A stretch of 64,000 nucleotides of DNA, taken from Christiangramia forsetii KT0803 (GTDB lineage Bacteria; Bacteroidota; Bacteroidia; Flavobacteriales; Flavobacteriaceae). Each line of letters begins with the position of its first letter. Position 1 is the stretch's first letter. Below the pieces are notes generated by a model. The model searched no databases. It had not been told where the DNA came from and saw only the letters and a list, made by a program, of their open reading frames with translations. Both the position numbers and the translations under genes were made by a program. The DNA lies in assembly GCF_000060345.1 (NCBI RefSeq), contig NC_008571.1, positions 1,922,001 through 1,986,000 on the forward strand, given 5' to 3'. Shown here in pieces: positions 36,300 to 44,080 of this stretch.

Positions 36300-37118
36300 T
36301 TATTTGAAACTGGTCGTTCCATATTTTTTGGCCTCCTCTATTGCTTCAGGAGCCCATTGTGTCAAGTTGTTAATTCTCGTCTGCGTAGAAGGGTGGGTAC
36401 TTAAGAATTCTGGTGGAGCCTGCCCCCCATTAGCTTGCATTCTTCTCCATAATTCTGGAGCTTCACGAGGATCGTAACCTGCAATTGCCATCATACTAAG
36501 ACCTATTCTATCTGCTTCAGATTCGTGACTTCTACTAAATGGAAGCATTACTCCAAGCTGAGAACCAAGGCCATAAGCCTGAGCAAAAATTTGTTGAGTG
36601 CTTTCACTTCTTCCACTTACTGCTACAGAACCTGCCACAGCACCAATCTGTTGCAATTGTGCCGCACTCATTCGTTGAGCCCCGTGGTCTGCAAGCGCGT
36701 GAGCAATCTCATGAGCCATAATTGTAGCCAATCCGTTAGTGTTCTTAGCTTCATCCAGGATTCCGGTATAGACAACTACCTTTCCACCCGGCATTGCAAA
36801 TGCATTAGCCTGATCATCTTTTACCAGGTTAAATTCCCATTTAAAATCGCTCATAAAACCCTGGTAACCGTTAGCATTGAGATAGCGCTCGGCGGCCACC
36901 ACAATATCTTCTCCAAGTTTCTTCACCATTCTTGAATCTTCAGTTCCGCGAACTACTTCGGCTTCATTCAAAAACTGGTTATATTGTTCAAAAGAAGAAG
37001 GGAACAATTGATCGTTAGATACAAAGTTAAGATTCTTCTCTCCTGTAAAGGGATTGGTCTTACATGCTACCACTAAGAGAAGCACACTTAACCATAAAAA
37101 AGTAATTCTAAATTTCAT
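36300..37118 (-). CDS. M48-family metallopeptidase lipoprotein
   Basis: The 272-residue protein has a lipoprotein signal (SVLLLVVAC, Cys19) and the zinc motif HEIAH (H136, E137, H140) in TIMAHEIAHALADHGAQRM, with the third ligand in SRSHESEADRIGLSMMAIAGYDP. This is the LoiP/BepA-like arrangement: a periplasmic, membrane-tethered protease involved in outer-membrane quality control. There is no TPR tail, so it is closer to LoiP/YcaL than to BepA. It stands alone with its own terminator. Substrates cannot be inferred. Confidence 0.92.
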   Translation of the reverse strand: MKFRITFLWLSVLLLVVACKTNPFTGEKNLNFVSNDQLFPSSFEQYNQFLNEAEVVRGTEDSRMVKKLGEDIVVAAERYLNANGYQGFMSDFKWEFNLVKDDQANAFAMPGGKVVVYTGILDEAKNTNGLATIMAHEIAHALADHGAQRMSAAQLQQIGAVAGSVAVSGRSESTQQIFAQAYGLGSQLGVMLPFSRSHESEADRIGLSMMAIAGYDPREAPELWRRMQANGGQAPPEFLSTHPSTQTRINNLTQWAPEAIEEAKKYGTTSFK

Positions 37119-37307
37119 GATTTTTGGTTTTTAGTAACTTAAAAGTACAAAAGCAGTCTACTCGCTGCAGATGGTTTAAGTATGATTTAACACTAACTAA
37201 TGTTTCAAAAACAATACCATTGTTGATATTTGCAGTATCTACAAGGCTTAAGAGGCTAGTTTTAGCTAATGTTATAAAAAATATAATAGACTTAGGAATT
37301 CTTAAAT

Positions 37308-38186
37308 ATGACCAAAAAAACAAAAGACAATATACCGGTTCAAAGGCTACTGGTACCTTCTTATATATTGGCGATCTCCACAATTCTAACAAAGATCTCT
37401 CCTTTTTTAGCAAGTAGATTTGCGGCAAAATTATTTCTCACTCCCTTTAAGTACAAATTACCGGGAAGAGAAAAAGAAATGGATTCTAATTCGGTTCAAA
37501 AGACGGTAATTGTGCCATCCATGAATCGTGAGATAGTTACTTATGAATACGGAGAAGGTGATAAGAAAATATTATTGGTTCATGGCTGGAGCGGAAGAGG
37601 AACACAACTCGCCAAAATAGCTGAAGCGTTAAAAGCTAAAGGCTATATGGTTATTAGTTTTGATGCACCAGCGCACGGAAAAGCTGATGGAAAAATGAGC
37701 ATGATGCCATTTTTTATTAAAGCCGCTCATTATCTGGACGAGCAGCATGGTTCATTTGAAGCTGTCATCGGTCATTCTCTTGGCGGAATGGCTGCTTTGA
37801 AAGCAATAAGCGAAGGCTTAAAAACAAAGAAGCTGGTCATTATTGGAACCGCAAATAATATCACTGAAATCACCAGGCATTTTGCCGAAAATATGAAGAT
37901 GAATCATAAGGTAGCTGCAAAGATGAAAGACTATCTGGATGCAAAATTTAATGAAGATATGGATACACTTTCCGGCGCTATTTCTGCGGAAAATGTAAAA
38001 ATACCTACCCTGGTTATTCACGATGAAAAAGATGTAGATGTTAAAGTTAATTCGGCTTACGAAATACATGAAACACTGAAAAATAGCGAACTAATGATCA
38101 CTTCAGGACAAGGACATAGACGTGTTTTAGGAAATCCTGAGGTTATTAACAAAATCACAACTTTTATCACGGCACAATCTTTGTAA
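37308..38186 (+). CDS. Alpha/beta hydrolase
   Basis: The 292-residue protein has an N-terminal hydrophobic stretch (LVPSYILAISTILTKISPFL) and then a canonical alpha/beta hydrolase domain: LLVHGWSGRGTQ (oxyanion hole), nucleophile serine in VIGHSLGGMAAL, likely acid in VIHDEKDVDVK and histidine in TSGQGHRRVLG. It lies 22 bases before msrB but belongs to a different kind of process, so a shared transcript is only possible. It may be a lipase or esterase attached to the inner membrane. Confidence 0.88.
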   Translation: MTKKTKDNIPVQRLLVPSYILAISTILTKISPFLASRFAAKLFLTPFKYKLPGREKEMDSNSVQKTVIVPSMNREIVTYEYGEGDKKILLVHGWSGRGTQLAKIAEALKAKGYMVISFDAPAHGKADGKMSMMPFFIKAAHYLDEQHGSFEAVIGHSLGGMAALKAISEGLKTKKLVIIGTANNITEITRHFAENMKMNHKVAAKMKDYLDAKFNEDMDTLSGAISAENVKIPTLVIHDEKDVDVKVNSAYEIHETLKNSELMITSGQGHRRVLGNPEVINKITTFITAQSL

Positions 38187-38208
38187 TTTTATTGGAAAGA
38201 AAAATTTT

Positions 38209-38697
38209 ATGAAAAAGTTATTTTTATTCACTGTTCTCGCAACTTTTCTAATGAGCTGTAACGGGAATGCTCAAAAAACATCTAAAAAATCTTCAAAAGA
38301 TTATGAAGTCAGCAAAACTGAATCTGAATGGAAAGAAGAGCTTACTTCAGAAGAATTTGATGTGTTAAGAAAAGCGGCAACAGAAAGACCATTTTCCAGC
38401 GAGCTCAACGATATTAAAAAGCCCGGTACTTTTGTATGTGCGGCATGTGGAAATGAACTCTATAAAACCGAACACAAATTTATGAGCGGTACCGGATGGC
38501 CGAGTTTTGATCGTCCTATTGAAGGTGGAGTGGCTTATGGTAGTGATTCAAAGTTGGGATACCAGAGAGACGAAGTACATTGTGCCAGATGTGGTGGTCA
38601 CTTAGGTCATGTTTTTAATGATGGTCCAAAGGAAACTACCGGGAAAAGGCATTGTATTAACGGTATTGCAATGGACTTTAATCCTGAAAACGAATAA
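38209..38697 (+). CDS. msrB: Methionine sulfoxide reductase B, lipoprotein form
   Basis: MsrB reduces methionine-R-sulfoxide in oxidised proteins. This 162-residue copy has a lipoprotein signal (VLATFLMSC, Cys17), so it should work outside the cytoplasm. The domain shows TSEEFDVLRKAATERPFSSE, the zinc pairs CAACGNEL and CARCGGHLGHVF, GTGWPSFDRP and the catalytic cysteine in KRHCINGIAMDF. An exported MsrB needs an electron source in the periplasm, not seen nearby. A second, cytosolic msrB follows after one base. Confidence 0.93.
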   Translation: MKKLFLFTVLATFLMSCNGNAQKTSKKSSKDYEVSKTESEWKEELTSEEFDVLRKAATERPFSSELNDIKKPGTFVCAACGNELYKTEHKFMSGTGWPSFDRPIEGGVAYGSDSKLGYQRDEVHCARCGGHLGHVFNDGPKETTGKRHCINGIAMDFNPENE

Positions 38698-38698
38698 A

Positions 38699-39091
38699 AT
38701 GAAAAAATATAAAGTAGAAAAATCCGAAGCAGAGTGGAAAAAAGAACTTTCTCCTGAACAGTTCAGAGTGCTTAGAGAGAAAGGTACAGAAGCTCCAAAT
38801 TCCGGAAAATACAATCTGCATTTTGATGAAGGCGAATACAAGTGTGCGGCTTGCGGAGACAAACTTTTTGAAAGTAATTCTAAGTTTGAAAGTGGTTGTG
38901 GATGGCCTAGTTTTGATGATGCCATAGAAGGAAAAGTGGAGTATATCCAAGATAAAACCTTTGGAATGATACGTACGGAAATTCTCTGTTCAAACTGTGG
39001 TAGCCATCTTGGCCATATTTTTGATGATGGTCCTACAGATACAGGCCAGCGCTACTGTGTGAATTCGGCCAGTATAGAATTTAATAAATAA
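38699..39091 (+). CDS. msrB: Methionine sulfoxide reductase B, cytosolic form
   Basis: I place the start at the ATG 38699 (MKKYKVEKSEAEWKKELS), which aligns with the mature part of the neighbour; the open frame extends upstream only inside that gene. The 130-residue protein lacks a signal peptide. It has CAACGDKLF, CGWPSFDDAI, CSNCGSHLGHIF and the catalytic cysteine in RYCVNSASIEF. It starts one base after the stop of the lipoprotein form. The two are clearly paralogues with different cell locations. Confidence 0.93.
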   Translation: MKKYKVEKSEAEWKKELSPEQFRVLREKGTEAPNSGKYNLHFDEGEYKCAACGDKLFESNSKFESGCGWPSFDDAIEGKVEYIQDKTFGMIRTEILCSNCGSHLGHIFDDGPTDTGQRYCVNSASIEFNK

Positions 39092-39107
39092 CTAAATCTA
39101 ATTTATC

Positions 39108-39650
39108 ATGAAAAAATTTTTATCCCTTATAGTATTAACCAGTTTATTTTTTGTCTCATGTTCTTCAGACGGCGAACGAGGGCCACAAGGACCTGCGGGT
39201 GAAGATGGAATCGACGGCCTTGATGGACTTGGGTATACATACGAGCGTACAATTAATTTTGATTATTTTTCTGATGCCAATTTATATTCTCAATTAATCG
39301 AAATTCCAGATGATGTGGCAACATTCGAACCTGAATCTGATGCAGTTCTTGTTTATCGTCTGGAAATACTAGACGCCGACGATGGTGGAACTATTGATTC
39401 GTGGAGTCTAATCCCTCAAAATTTCTTTATTGGAGATGGGACCATTCAGTACGTGTACAATCATACAGTAAGTGATGTCGAAATAATTATAGATGGAAAC
39501 TTCGATCTAAGTAATCTTAGCAGTGAATTTATTGATAATCAGACCTTCAGAATTGTAGTATTACCATCTGCCACTTTTGAAGCCAATGCAGATGTAGATT
39601 TCTCTAATTTTGGTGAAGTTCAGAAAAGATTCGATCTTGATATAAAATAG
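39108..39650 (+). CDS. Lipoprotein with short collagen-like segment
   Basis: The 180-residue protein starts with a lipoprotein signal (LTSLFFVSC) and then a short collagen-like tract of G-x-y triplets, GERGPQGPAGEDGIDGLDG, of about seven triplets. The rest (about 45-180) is acidic, mostly beta by appearance, without a domain I recognise. The same layout, lipobox, collagen-like spacer, beta domain, recurs in Bacteroidota surface lipoproteins. It follows msrB by 16 bases and ends before a terminator, so it is probably in the msrB transcript. Function unknown. Confidence 0.8.
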   Translation: MKKFLSLIVLTSLFFVSCSSDGERGPQGPAGEDGIDGLDGLGYTYERTINFDYFSDANLYSQLIEIPDDVATFEPESDAVLVYRLEILDADDGGTIDSWSLIPQNFFIGDGTIQYVYNHTVSDVEIIIDGNFDLSNLSSEFIDNQTFRIVVLPSATFEANADVDFSNFGEVQKRFDLDIK

Positions 39651-39681
39651 ATTCATCTCGATCTACATATCTTAACCTTGC

Positions 39682-39714
39682 AAAGCCTGTATGTTTTAAT
39701 ACAGGCTTTTTTTT
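39682..39714 (+). terminator. Terminator of the msrB-collagen-like lipoprotein run
   Basis: AAAGCCTGTA and TACAGGCTTT enclose an 8-base loop and lead into a run of eight T, 32 bases after the stop codon. Confidence 0.87.
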
Positions 39715-39803
39715 ATGCCTTTCTCTCTACTTTCTAACTTTCAGTTTAGGGTTTAATTCCTTAAATTCGCAAACTCTATAACCAGATTCAAAATATTCCG
39801 AAT

Positions 39804-41195
39804 ATGAGTAAATATGATATTATAGTATTAGGTAGCGGCCCGGGTGGTTATGTAACTGCGATACGTGCTTCTCAATTAGGTTTTAAAACCGCAATTGTTG
39901 AAAAAGAAAGCCTTGGAGGTGTATGCCTTAACTGGGGATGTATCCCAACCAAAGCACTTCTTAAAAGTGCAGAGGTTTTTGATTACCTGAAGCATGCTGA
40001 AGATTATGGTTTAAAGCTTGAAAAAGCCGACAAAGACTTTGGAGCCGTAGTAAAAAGAAGCCGAGATGTAGCCGATGGAATGAGCAAAGGTGTTCAATTC
40101 CTTATGAAGAAGAACAAAATCGATGTTCTCGAAGGATTCGGAAAATTGAAATCAGGCAAAAAAGTAGAAGTTACTGACAGTAAAGATAAGAAAACAGAAT
40201 ACCAGGCAGATAATGTTATTATCGCAACCGGTGCTCGTTCAAGAGAATTACCAAATCTTAAGCAGGATGGTAAAACTGTAATTGGATATCGTGAGGCAAT
40301 GACCCTGAAAAAACAACCTAAATCTATGATCGTGGTTGGTTCAGGAGCTATTGGAGTTGAGTTTGCTCATTTCTACAATGCTATGGGAACTGAAGTTACT
40401 GTGGTTGAATACCTTCCAAATGTGGTGCCTTTAGAAGATGAAGAGGTTTCTAAGCAATTTGAAAGAAGCATCAAAAAAGCTGGAATTAAGGTGATGACCA
40501 ATTCTTCCGTAGAGAGCGTTGAAAAATCTGGCGGAAAAGTTAAAGCTAAGGTGAAAACCAAAAAAGGTGAAGAAACGCTTGAGGCTGATATTGTACTTTC
40601 TGCAGTAGGGATTAAATCAAATATTGAAAATATAGGTCTTGAAGATCTTAATATTAAGACTGAAAAAGATAAAATCGTTGTAAATGATTTCTACCAGACC
40701 AATGTTTCAGGAATTTATGCTATTGGAGATGTGGTTCATGGCCCTGCTTTAGCACACGTTGCTTCAGCTGAAGGTATTCTTTGTGTTGAAAAGATCAAGG
40801 GAATGGACGTAGAGCCATTAGACTACGGAAATATTCCTGGATGTACCTATGCGACTCCAGAGATCGCTTCAGTTGGAATGACTGAAAAGCAGGCAAAAGA
40901 AGCAGGTTACGAACTTAAGATTGGGAAATTCCCATTCTCAGCTTCAGGAAAGGCTAGTGCTTCCGGTAAAAAGGACGGATTCGTTAAAGTAATTTTCGAC
41001 GCGAAATACGGCGAATGGTTAGGTTGCCATATGATTGGTGCCGGTGTAACCGATATGATCGCGGAAGCTGTCTTAGGCAGAAAACTGGAAACTACAGGCC
41101 ACGAAGTATTAAAAGCTGTTCATCCTCACCCAACCATGAGTGAAGCCGTTATGGAAGCTGTTGCAGCTGCTTATGATGAAGTAATTCACTTGTAG
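39804..41195 (+). CDS. lpd: Dihydrolipoyl dehydrogenase (E3)
   Basis: The 463-residue flavoprotein has the FAD motif VLGSGPGGYVTAI at about 8-20, the redox disulfide GGVCLNWGCIPT (C41, C46), the NAD motif VVGSGAIGVEFAHFY, the second FAD motif YAIGDVV and the C-terminal HPHPTMSEAVMEA with the catalytic histidine-glutamate pair. It reoxidises lipoamide in 2-oxoacid dehydrogenase and glycine cleavage complexes. No E1 or E2 genes lie near it, so it may serve several complexes. Confidence 0.97.
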   Translation: MSKYDIIVLGSGPGGYVTAIRASQLGFKTAIVEKESLGGVCLNWGCIPTKALLKSAEVFDYLKHAEDYGLKLEKADKDFGAVVKRSRDVADGMSKGVQFLMKKNKIDVLEGFGKLKSGKKVEVTDSKDKKTEYQADNVIIATGARSRELPNLKQDGKTVIGYREAMTLKKQPKSMIVVGSGAIGVEFAHFYNAMGTEVTVVEYLPNVVPLEDEEVSKQFERSIKKAGIKVMTNSSVESVEKSGGKVKAKVKTKKGEETLEADIVLSAVGIKSNIENIGLEDLNIKTEKDKIVVNDFYQTNVSGIYAIGDVVHGPALAHVASAEGILCVEKIKGMDVEPLDYGNIPGCTYATPEIASVGMTEKQAKEAGYELKIGKFPFSASGKASASGKKDGFVKVIFDAKYGEWLGCHMIGAGVTDMIAEAVLGRKLETTGHEVLKAVHPHPTMSEAVMEAVAAAYDEVIHL

Positions 41196-41223
41196 TAGAC
41201 GTTAGACGTTAGACGTTAGACGT
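41196..41223 (+). repeat. Four tandem TAGACGT heptamers
   Basis: Directly after the lpd stop, TAGACGT occurs four times in a row. It is a simple tandem repeat able to change length by slippage. It lies outside any gene, between the stop codon and the terminator. Confidence 0.9.
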
Positions 41224-41230
41224 TAGATAA

Positions 41231-41272
41231 AATTAAAAATCCTGCATTCAAAAGAGTGTGGGATTTTTAATT
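41231..41272 (+). terminator. Terminator of lpd
   Basis: AATTAAAAATCC (41231-41242) pairs perfectly with GGATTTTTAATT (41261-41272) across an 18-base loop and is followed by more T. Confidence 0.7.
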
Positions 41273-41941
41273 TTTTGTCATTTCGAGCTTAGGGAGAAAT
41301 CTCTTCAAAATTGGATATTCATGGATTATATAAAAGAGTTCTGGAACTTGCTATGAGATTTCTCAGTCGGTTCTCTTCTTCGAGATGACAACTATTTAGA
41401 TTAGCTCTTCGTCATCCTGAACTTGTTTCAGGATCTCATAGAATCATATTTTTTTGTTTTTTGTCATCCCGACGATAGGAGGAATCACTCGTGGGATTCT
41501 TCACTCCACTACGTTGCATTCTGAATCACAATCAACTTTTATTGTTATTTCAACCGTGGGGAGAAATCTCTTCAAAATTGGATTTTCATGGATTATATAA
41601 AAGAGTTCTGGAACTTGCTATGAGATTTCTCAGTCGCTATATGCCTTCGAAATGACAAACTATTTAGATCAACTCTTCGTCATCCTGAACTTGTTTCAGG
41701 ATCTTATAGAATTGGATTTTTTTGTTTTTTGTCATCCTGACGATAGGAGGAATCTCTCGTGGTATTCTTCACTCCACTGCATTGCGTTCTGAAAGACAAT
41801 CAACTTTTACAATCATCTCGACAGCAGGGAAGAATCTCTTTTGATTTTAGCTTAAATGAATGATTTAAAAAAGTACAAAACACTTTAACAAGATTTCTCA
41901 GTCGCTATACTCCTTCGAGATGACAATTTCAAAAATACACT
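41273..41941. repeat. Gene-free stretch of palindromic dispersed repeats
   Basis: No gene is seen. A composite unit of about 265 bases occurs twice (about 41277-41530 and 41545-41805) with a degraded third part to about 41935. Each unit holds a GTCATTTCGAG...GAGAAATCTC / GAGATTTCTC...CGAGATGAC inverted repeat and a GTCATCCTGAACTTGTTTCA element. Elements of the second type are common across Bacteroidota (my recollection). Related elements are at 48119 and 52962. This is probably a non-coding, MITE-like repeat family. Confidence 0.75.
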
Positions 41942-42670
41942 CTAAAATTTCGGAATAAGATCACAAAAACAAAATTCGGTATCCCAGGATTTATCTTCGT
42001 CCTGAAAGCAATTATCATCATCATTTTCAGCAGGTTTATAAGATCTCTTTACCTTCTCCCCTATTTCAAATTCAACAGGCGAACTAAATATAGGCCCGTC
42101 AAAAACAAACGTATGAAACTCTCCATTTTCACCACAGGGATCTACATTTTCCGGTAGATCTGAAATAAAATCATGGTCTATAATTCTTCCGCAGAAAGAT
42201 TCTTCCAAATATTTAGAATTAGTACAAACCACTATCGCTTTAAAACCAAGCTCTAAAAATTCTGATATTAGTTCTTTAGTATCCTTCTTCCATAAGGGAA
42301 ACACAGGAGTTAATCCAATATTTTTTAACTGATCTTCCCGGTATTGTTTGAGGTCCTCTAAAAAGATATCTCCGAAAAGACTATGAGTAAAACCAGCATC
42401 TACCAAAGAATCTGTTGCTTTCTTCATTTTCAGATTATACTCTTCCATGCTAGTTTCAGCACTTAACTCAGAAATTTCAATAGGCAATCCTATTTTTTCT
42501 GCCTGTTTTAGCAAGAGCTCTTTTCTAACTCCATGCATGGTCACCCTTCCTACATCTTTATTTATTGTGGTAAGCAGTTTTTCAACCTTATATGCATTCT
42601 GCGCATTAGCATAATAAAGTGCAAGAGCTGAATCTTTACCACTGCTCCAGTTTAGATAAGCCTTATTCAT
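41942..42670 (-). CDS. Dph6-related ATP pyrophosphatase (DUF71)
   Basis: About 242 residues from the ATG at 42670; another ATG at 42679 adds three. The N-terminal PP-loop YLNWSSGKDSALALYY (SSGKDS at 9-14) and MHGVRKELLLKQAEKIGLP, FGDIFLEDLKQYREDQL, GLTPVFPLWKKDT place it with the DUF71/Dph6 family of ATP-dependent amidases. In eukaryotes Dph6 makes diphthamide; bacteria lack that pathway, so the target here is another molecule. The C-terminus ends in a cysteine-containing tail (FCFCDLIPKF). It overlaps aroQ by 8 bases. Confidence 0.87.
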   Translation of the reverse strand: MNKAYLNWSSGKDSALALYYANAQNAYKVEKLLTTINKDVGRVTMHGVRKELLLKQAEKIGLPIEISELSAETSMEEYNLKMKKATDSLVDAGFTHSLFGDIFLEDLKQYREDQLKNIGLTPVFPLWKKDTKELISEFLELGFKAIVVCTNSKYLEESFCGRIIDHDFISDLPENVDPCGENGEFHTFVFDGPIFSSPVEFEIGEKVKRSYKPAENDDDNCFQDEDKSWDTEFCFCDLIPKF

Positions 42671-43091
42671 CTTTATCATTTAAAAAACTCTGGATAGCAA
42701 GATCATAGCTTTGCAATCCAAAACCAACAATAATCCCTTTGGCAATTGGTGAAATGTAAGATTTGTGACGAAATTCTTCTCTGGAAAACGTGTTCGAGAT
42801 ATGAACTTCTACTACCGGAGTATCTATAGCTGCAACGGCATCTCCTATTCCAACAGAAGTATGTGTATACGCGGCAGCATTTAAAATTATTCCATCATAA
42901 TCCTCGCGGGCATTCTGAATTTTATCTATTAGTTCTCCTTCAATATTAGTCTGATCATATGACAATTCAATATTTCTAAATCTAAATTGTAGCTTTGAGA
43001 AATAATCTTCAAAACTCTCTGTTCCATATTTCTTAGGCTCACGAGTACCCAGGAGATTGAGGTTTGGCCCGTTAAGTATTAGTAGCTTCAT
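42663..43091 (-). CDS. aroQ: 3-dehydroquinate dehydratase, type II
   Basis: The 142-residue protein catalyses the third step of the shikimate pathway. It shows LILNGPNLNLLGTREPKKYG (catalytic tyrosine Y22), ILNAAAYTHTSVGI, VEVHISNTFSREEFRHKSY and ISPIAKGIIVGFG, all typical of AroQ dodecamers. It overlaps the DUF71 gene at its 3-prime end. It starts 54 bases after a separate outer-membrane gene that runs the same way. Confidence 0.97.
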   Translation of the reverse strand: MKLLILNGPNLNLLGTREPKKYGTESFEDYFSKLQFRFRNIELSYDQTNIEGELIDKIQNAREDYDGIILNAAAYTHTSVGIGDAVAAIDTPVVEVHISNTFSREEFRHKSYISPIAKGIIVGFGLQSYDLAIQSFLNDKDE

Positions 43092-43145
43092 AATGTAAAT
43101 GTAGCAAATTGTTAATCTTATTCATGAAATATGGGGAGACGAAAA

Positions 43146-43670
43146 CTAAAATTTGGTTTTAAAGCTTAAACTTAGTGGTTGTATAGGTGTTAATTGAATA
43201 GGTTGAAAAGCATCATCGGGTGAAGTGTTATACAAACTCTGAAACGTTCTTCCTTCGATCTGGATTTTTTTGTTTACATCGTATCCTAATCCTGCATTCA
43301 ATCCAAAATCATAAGATCTAAACCCATCAAATCTAGTAGAAATAATCGTCTGCTGTCCTCCCAGAATATAAACATCTGAATTCCCTATATAATATTTTAA
43401 GGTATGACCTATCTCAAACATTATCACATTAGGAGTGCTTATCTCAAAGGTTTCGGGACGTAGAAATAATCCGTTAGTAATATCTTCGAGATTATAGAGT
43501 CCGTTATATATTCCATTATTTAGATTCAAATTTCCATTTAGTTGAATGGAAGAAGCATCATATTTCTGGTATTTACCGGGAAAATTTAGAATACTATTAT
43601 TTTCTGTTTCCTGCGAGATACCAGACAATATAAAAATCAGAGAAAAAAGAACTGTTAACCTAAAAGACAT
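43146..43670 (-). CDS. Small exported protein, probable outer-membrane beta barrel
   Basis: The 174-residue protein has a signal peptide (LTVLFSLIFILSGISQ) and then about eight amphipathic strands, for example IMFEIGHTLKYYIGNSDVYI and SYDFGLNAGLGYDVNKKIQIEGRTFQSL, ending in LSLSFKTKF with the terminal phenylalanine of outer-membrane proteins. I cannot name a family. It is the first of a set of small outer-membrane genes spread from here to 46043, all on the minus strand. Confidence 0.7.
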   Translation of the reverse strand: MSFRLTVLFSLIFILSGISQETENNSILNFPGKYQKYDASSIQLNGNLNLNNGIYNGLYNLEDITNGLFLRPETFEISTPNVIMFEIGHTLKYYIGNSDVYILGGQQTIISTRFDGFRSYDFGLNAGLGYDVNKKIQIEGRTFQSLYNTSPDDAFQPIQLTPIQPLSLSFKTKF

Positions 43671-43773
43671 AAAAGCAGTTTTACTGAAATTATTAAATAA
43701 TAAGATTTAAACGATCTACTTTAAAGATAAATTAACGTCCAGACATAAAAAAAACGTAGAACAACCTGCTTTT

Positions 43774-43933
43774 CTACAATCTAAACTTTAATCCTAACCG
43801 GAAGCCATTAAATGCTTTTTTATATTAATTCTCATTTAAATTTTAATGATTGGTATTCAGATTCTTTTTCCTGCGCCTGTGCACAAAGAGACAGAATGCT
43901 GAATAGTACAATTAAACTGATATTTTTTAGCAA
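43774..43933 (-). pseudogene. Collapsed outer-membrane protein gene
   Basis: A TTG at 43933 opens a 33-codon frame reading LLKNISLIVLFSILSLCAQA and then QEKESEYQSLKFK, a clear signal peptide plus a few mature residues, ending at 43832. Eight bases on, in another frame, YKKAFNGFRLGLKFRL (43774-43824) looks exactly like the last strand of an outer-membrane barrel. The middle has been deleted. A small hairpin, GTAGAA/TTCTAC at 43756-43777, with a T run still follows as a terminator. It sits among intact small barrel genes and is best read as a decayed member of the set. Confidence 0.6.
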
Positions 43934-44029
43934 TTAAGATTAAGTCAGTCAGTTTAATAATTTAGAATTTCAGGTTTATATAAAACGTAATCTAATTATA
44001 GATATTATTCCTAAGCGTTATAAAATAAA

Positions 44030-44057
44030 AAAAGCGAAGCCTAATCGCTTCGCTTTT
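44030..44057 (-). terminator. Terminator of the barrel gene at 44081
   Basis: AAAAGCGAAGC, loop CTAATC, GCTTCGCTTTT, with the minus-strand copy running into T-rich sequence. Confidence 0.82.
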
Positions 44058-44080
44058 AAATGTATATAATTAATGCAATT

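Larger units (their letters stand above)
43671..44080. other. Intergenic region containing the collapsed gene
   Basis: This 410-base gap between two minus-strand barrel genes holds the remnant at 43774-43933, its small hairpin and the terminator of the next gene at 44030. No other coding signal is visible. Confidence 0.6.

Noticed and set aside
36223-36477. Plus-strand frame overlapping the M48 and MFS genes
   Set aside because: It runs antisense to two well-supported genes and through a terminator; no family features.
38609-38698. Upstream extension of the second msrB
   Set aside because: It lies wholly in the coding part of the first msrB; the ATG at 38699 matches the family start.
40373-40561. 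Minus-strand frame inside lpd
   Set aside because: It is a shadow of the long, well-conserved lpd gene.
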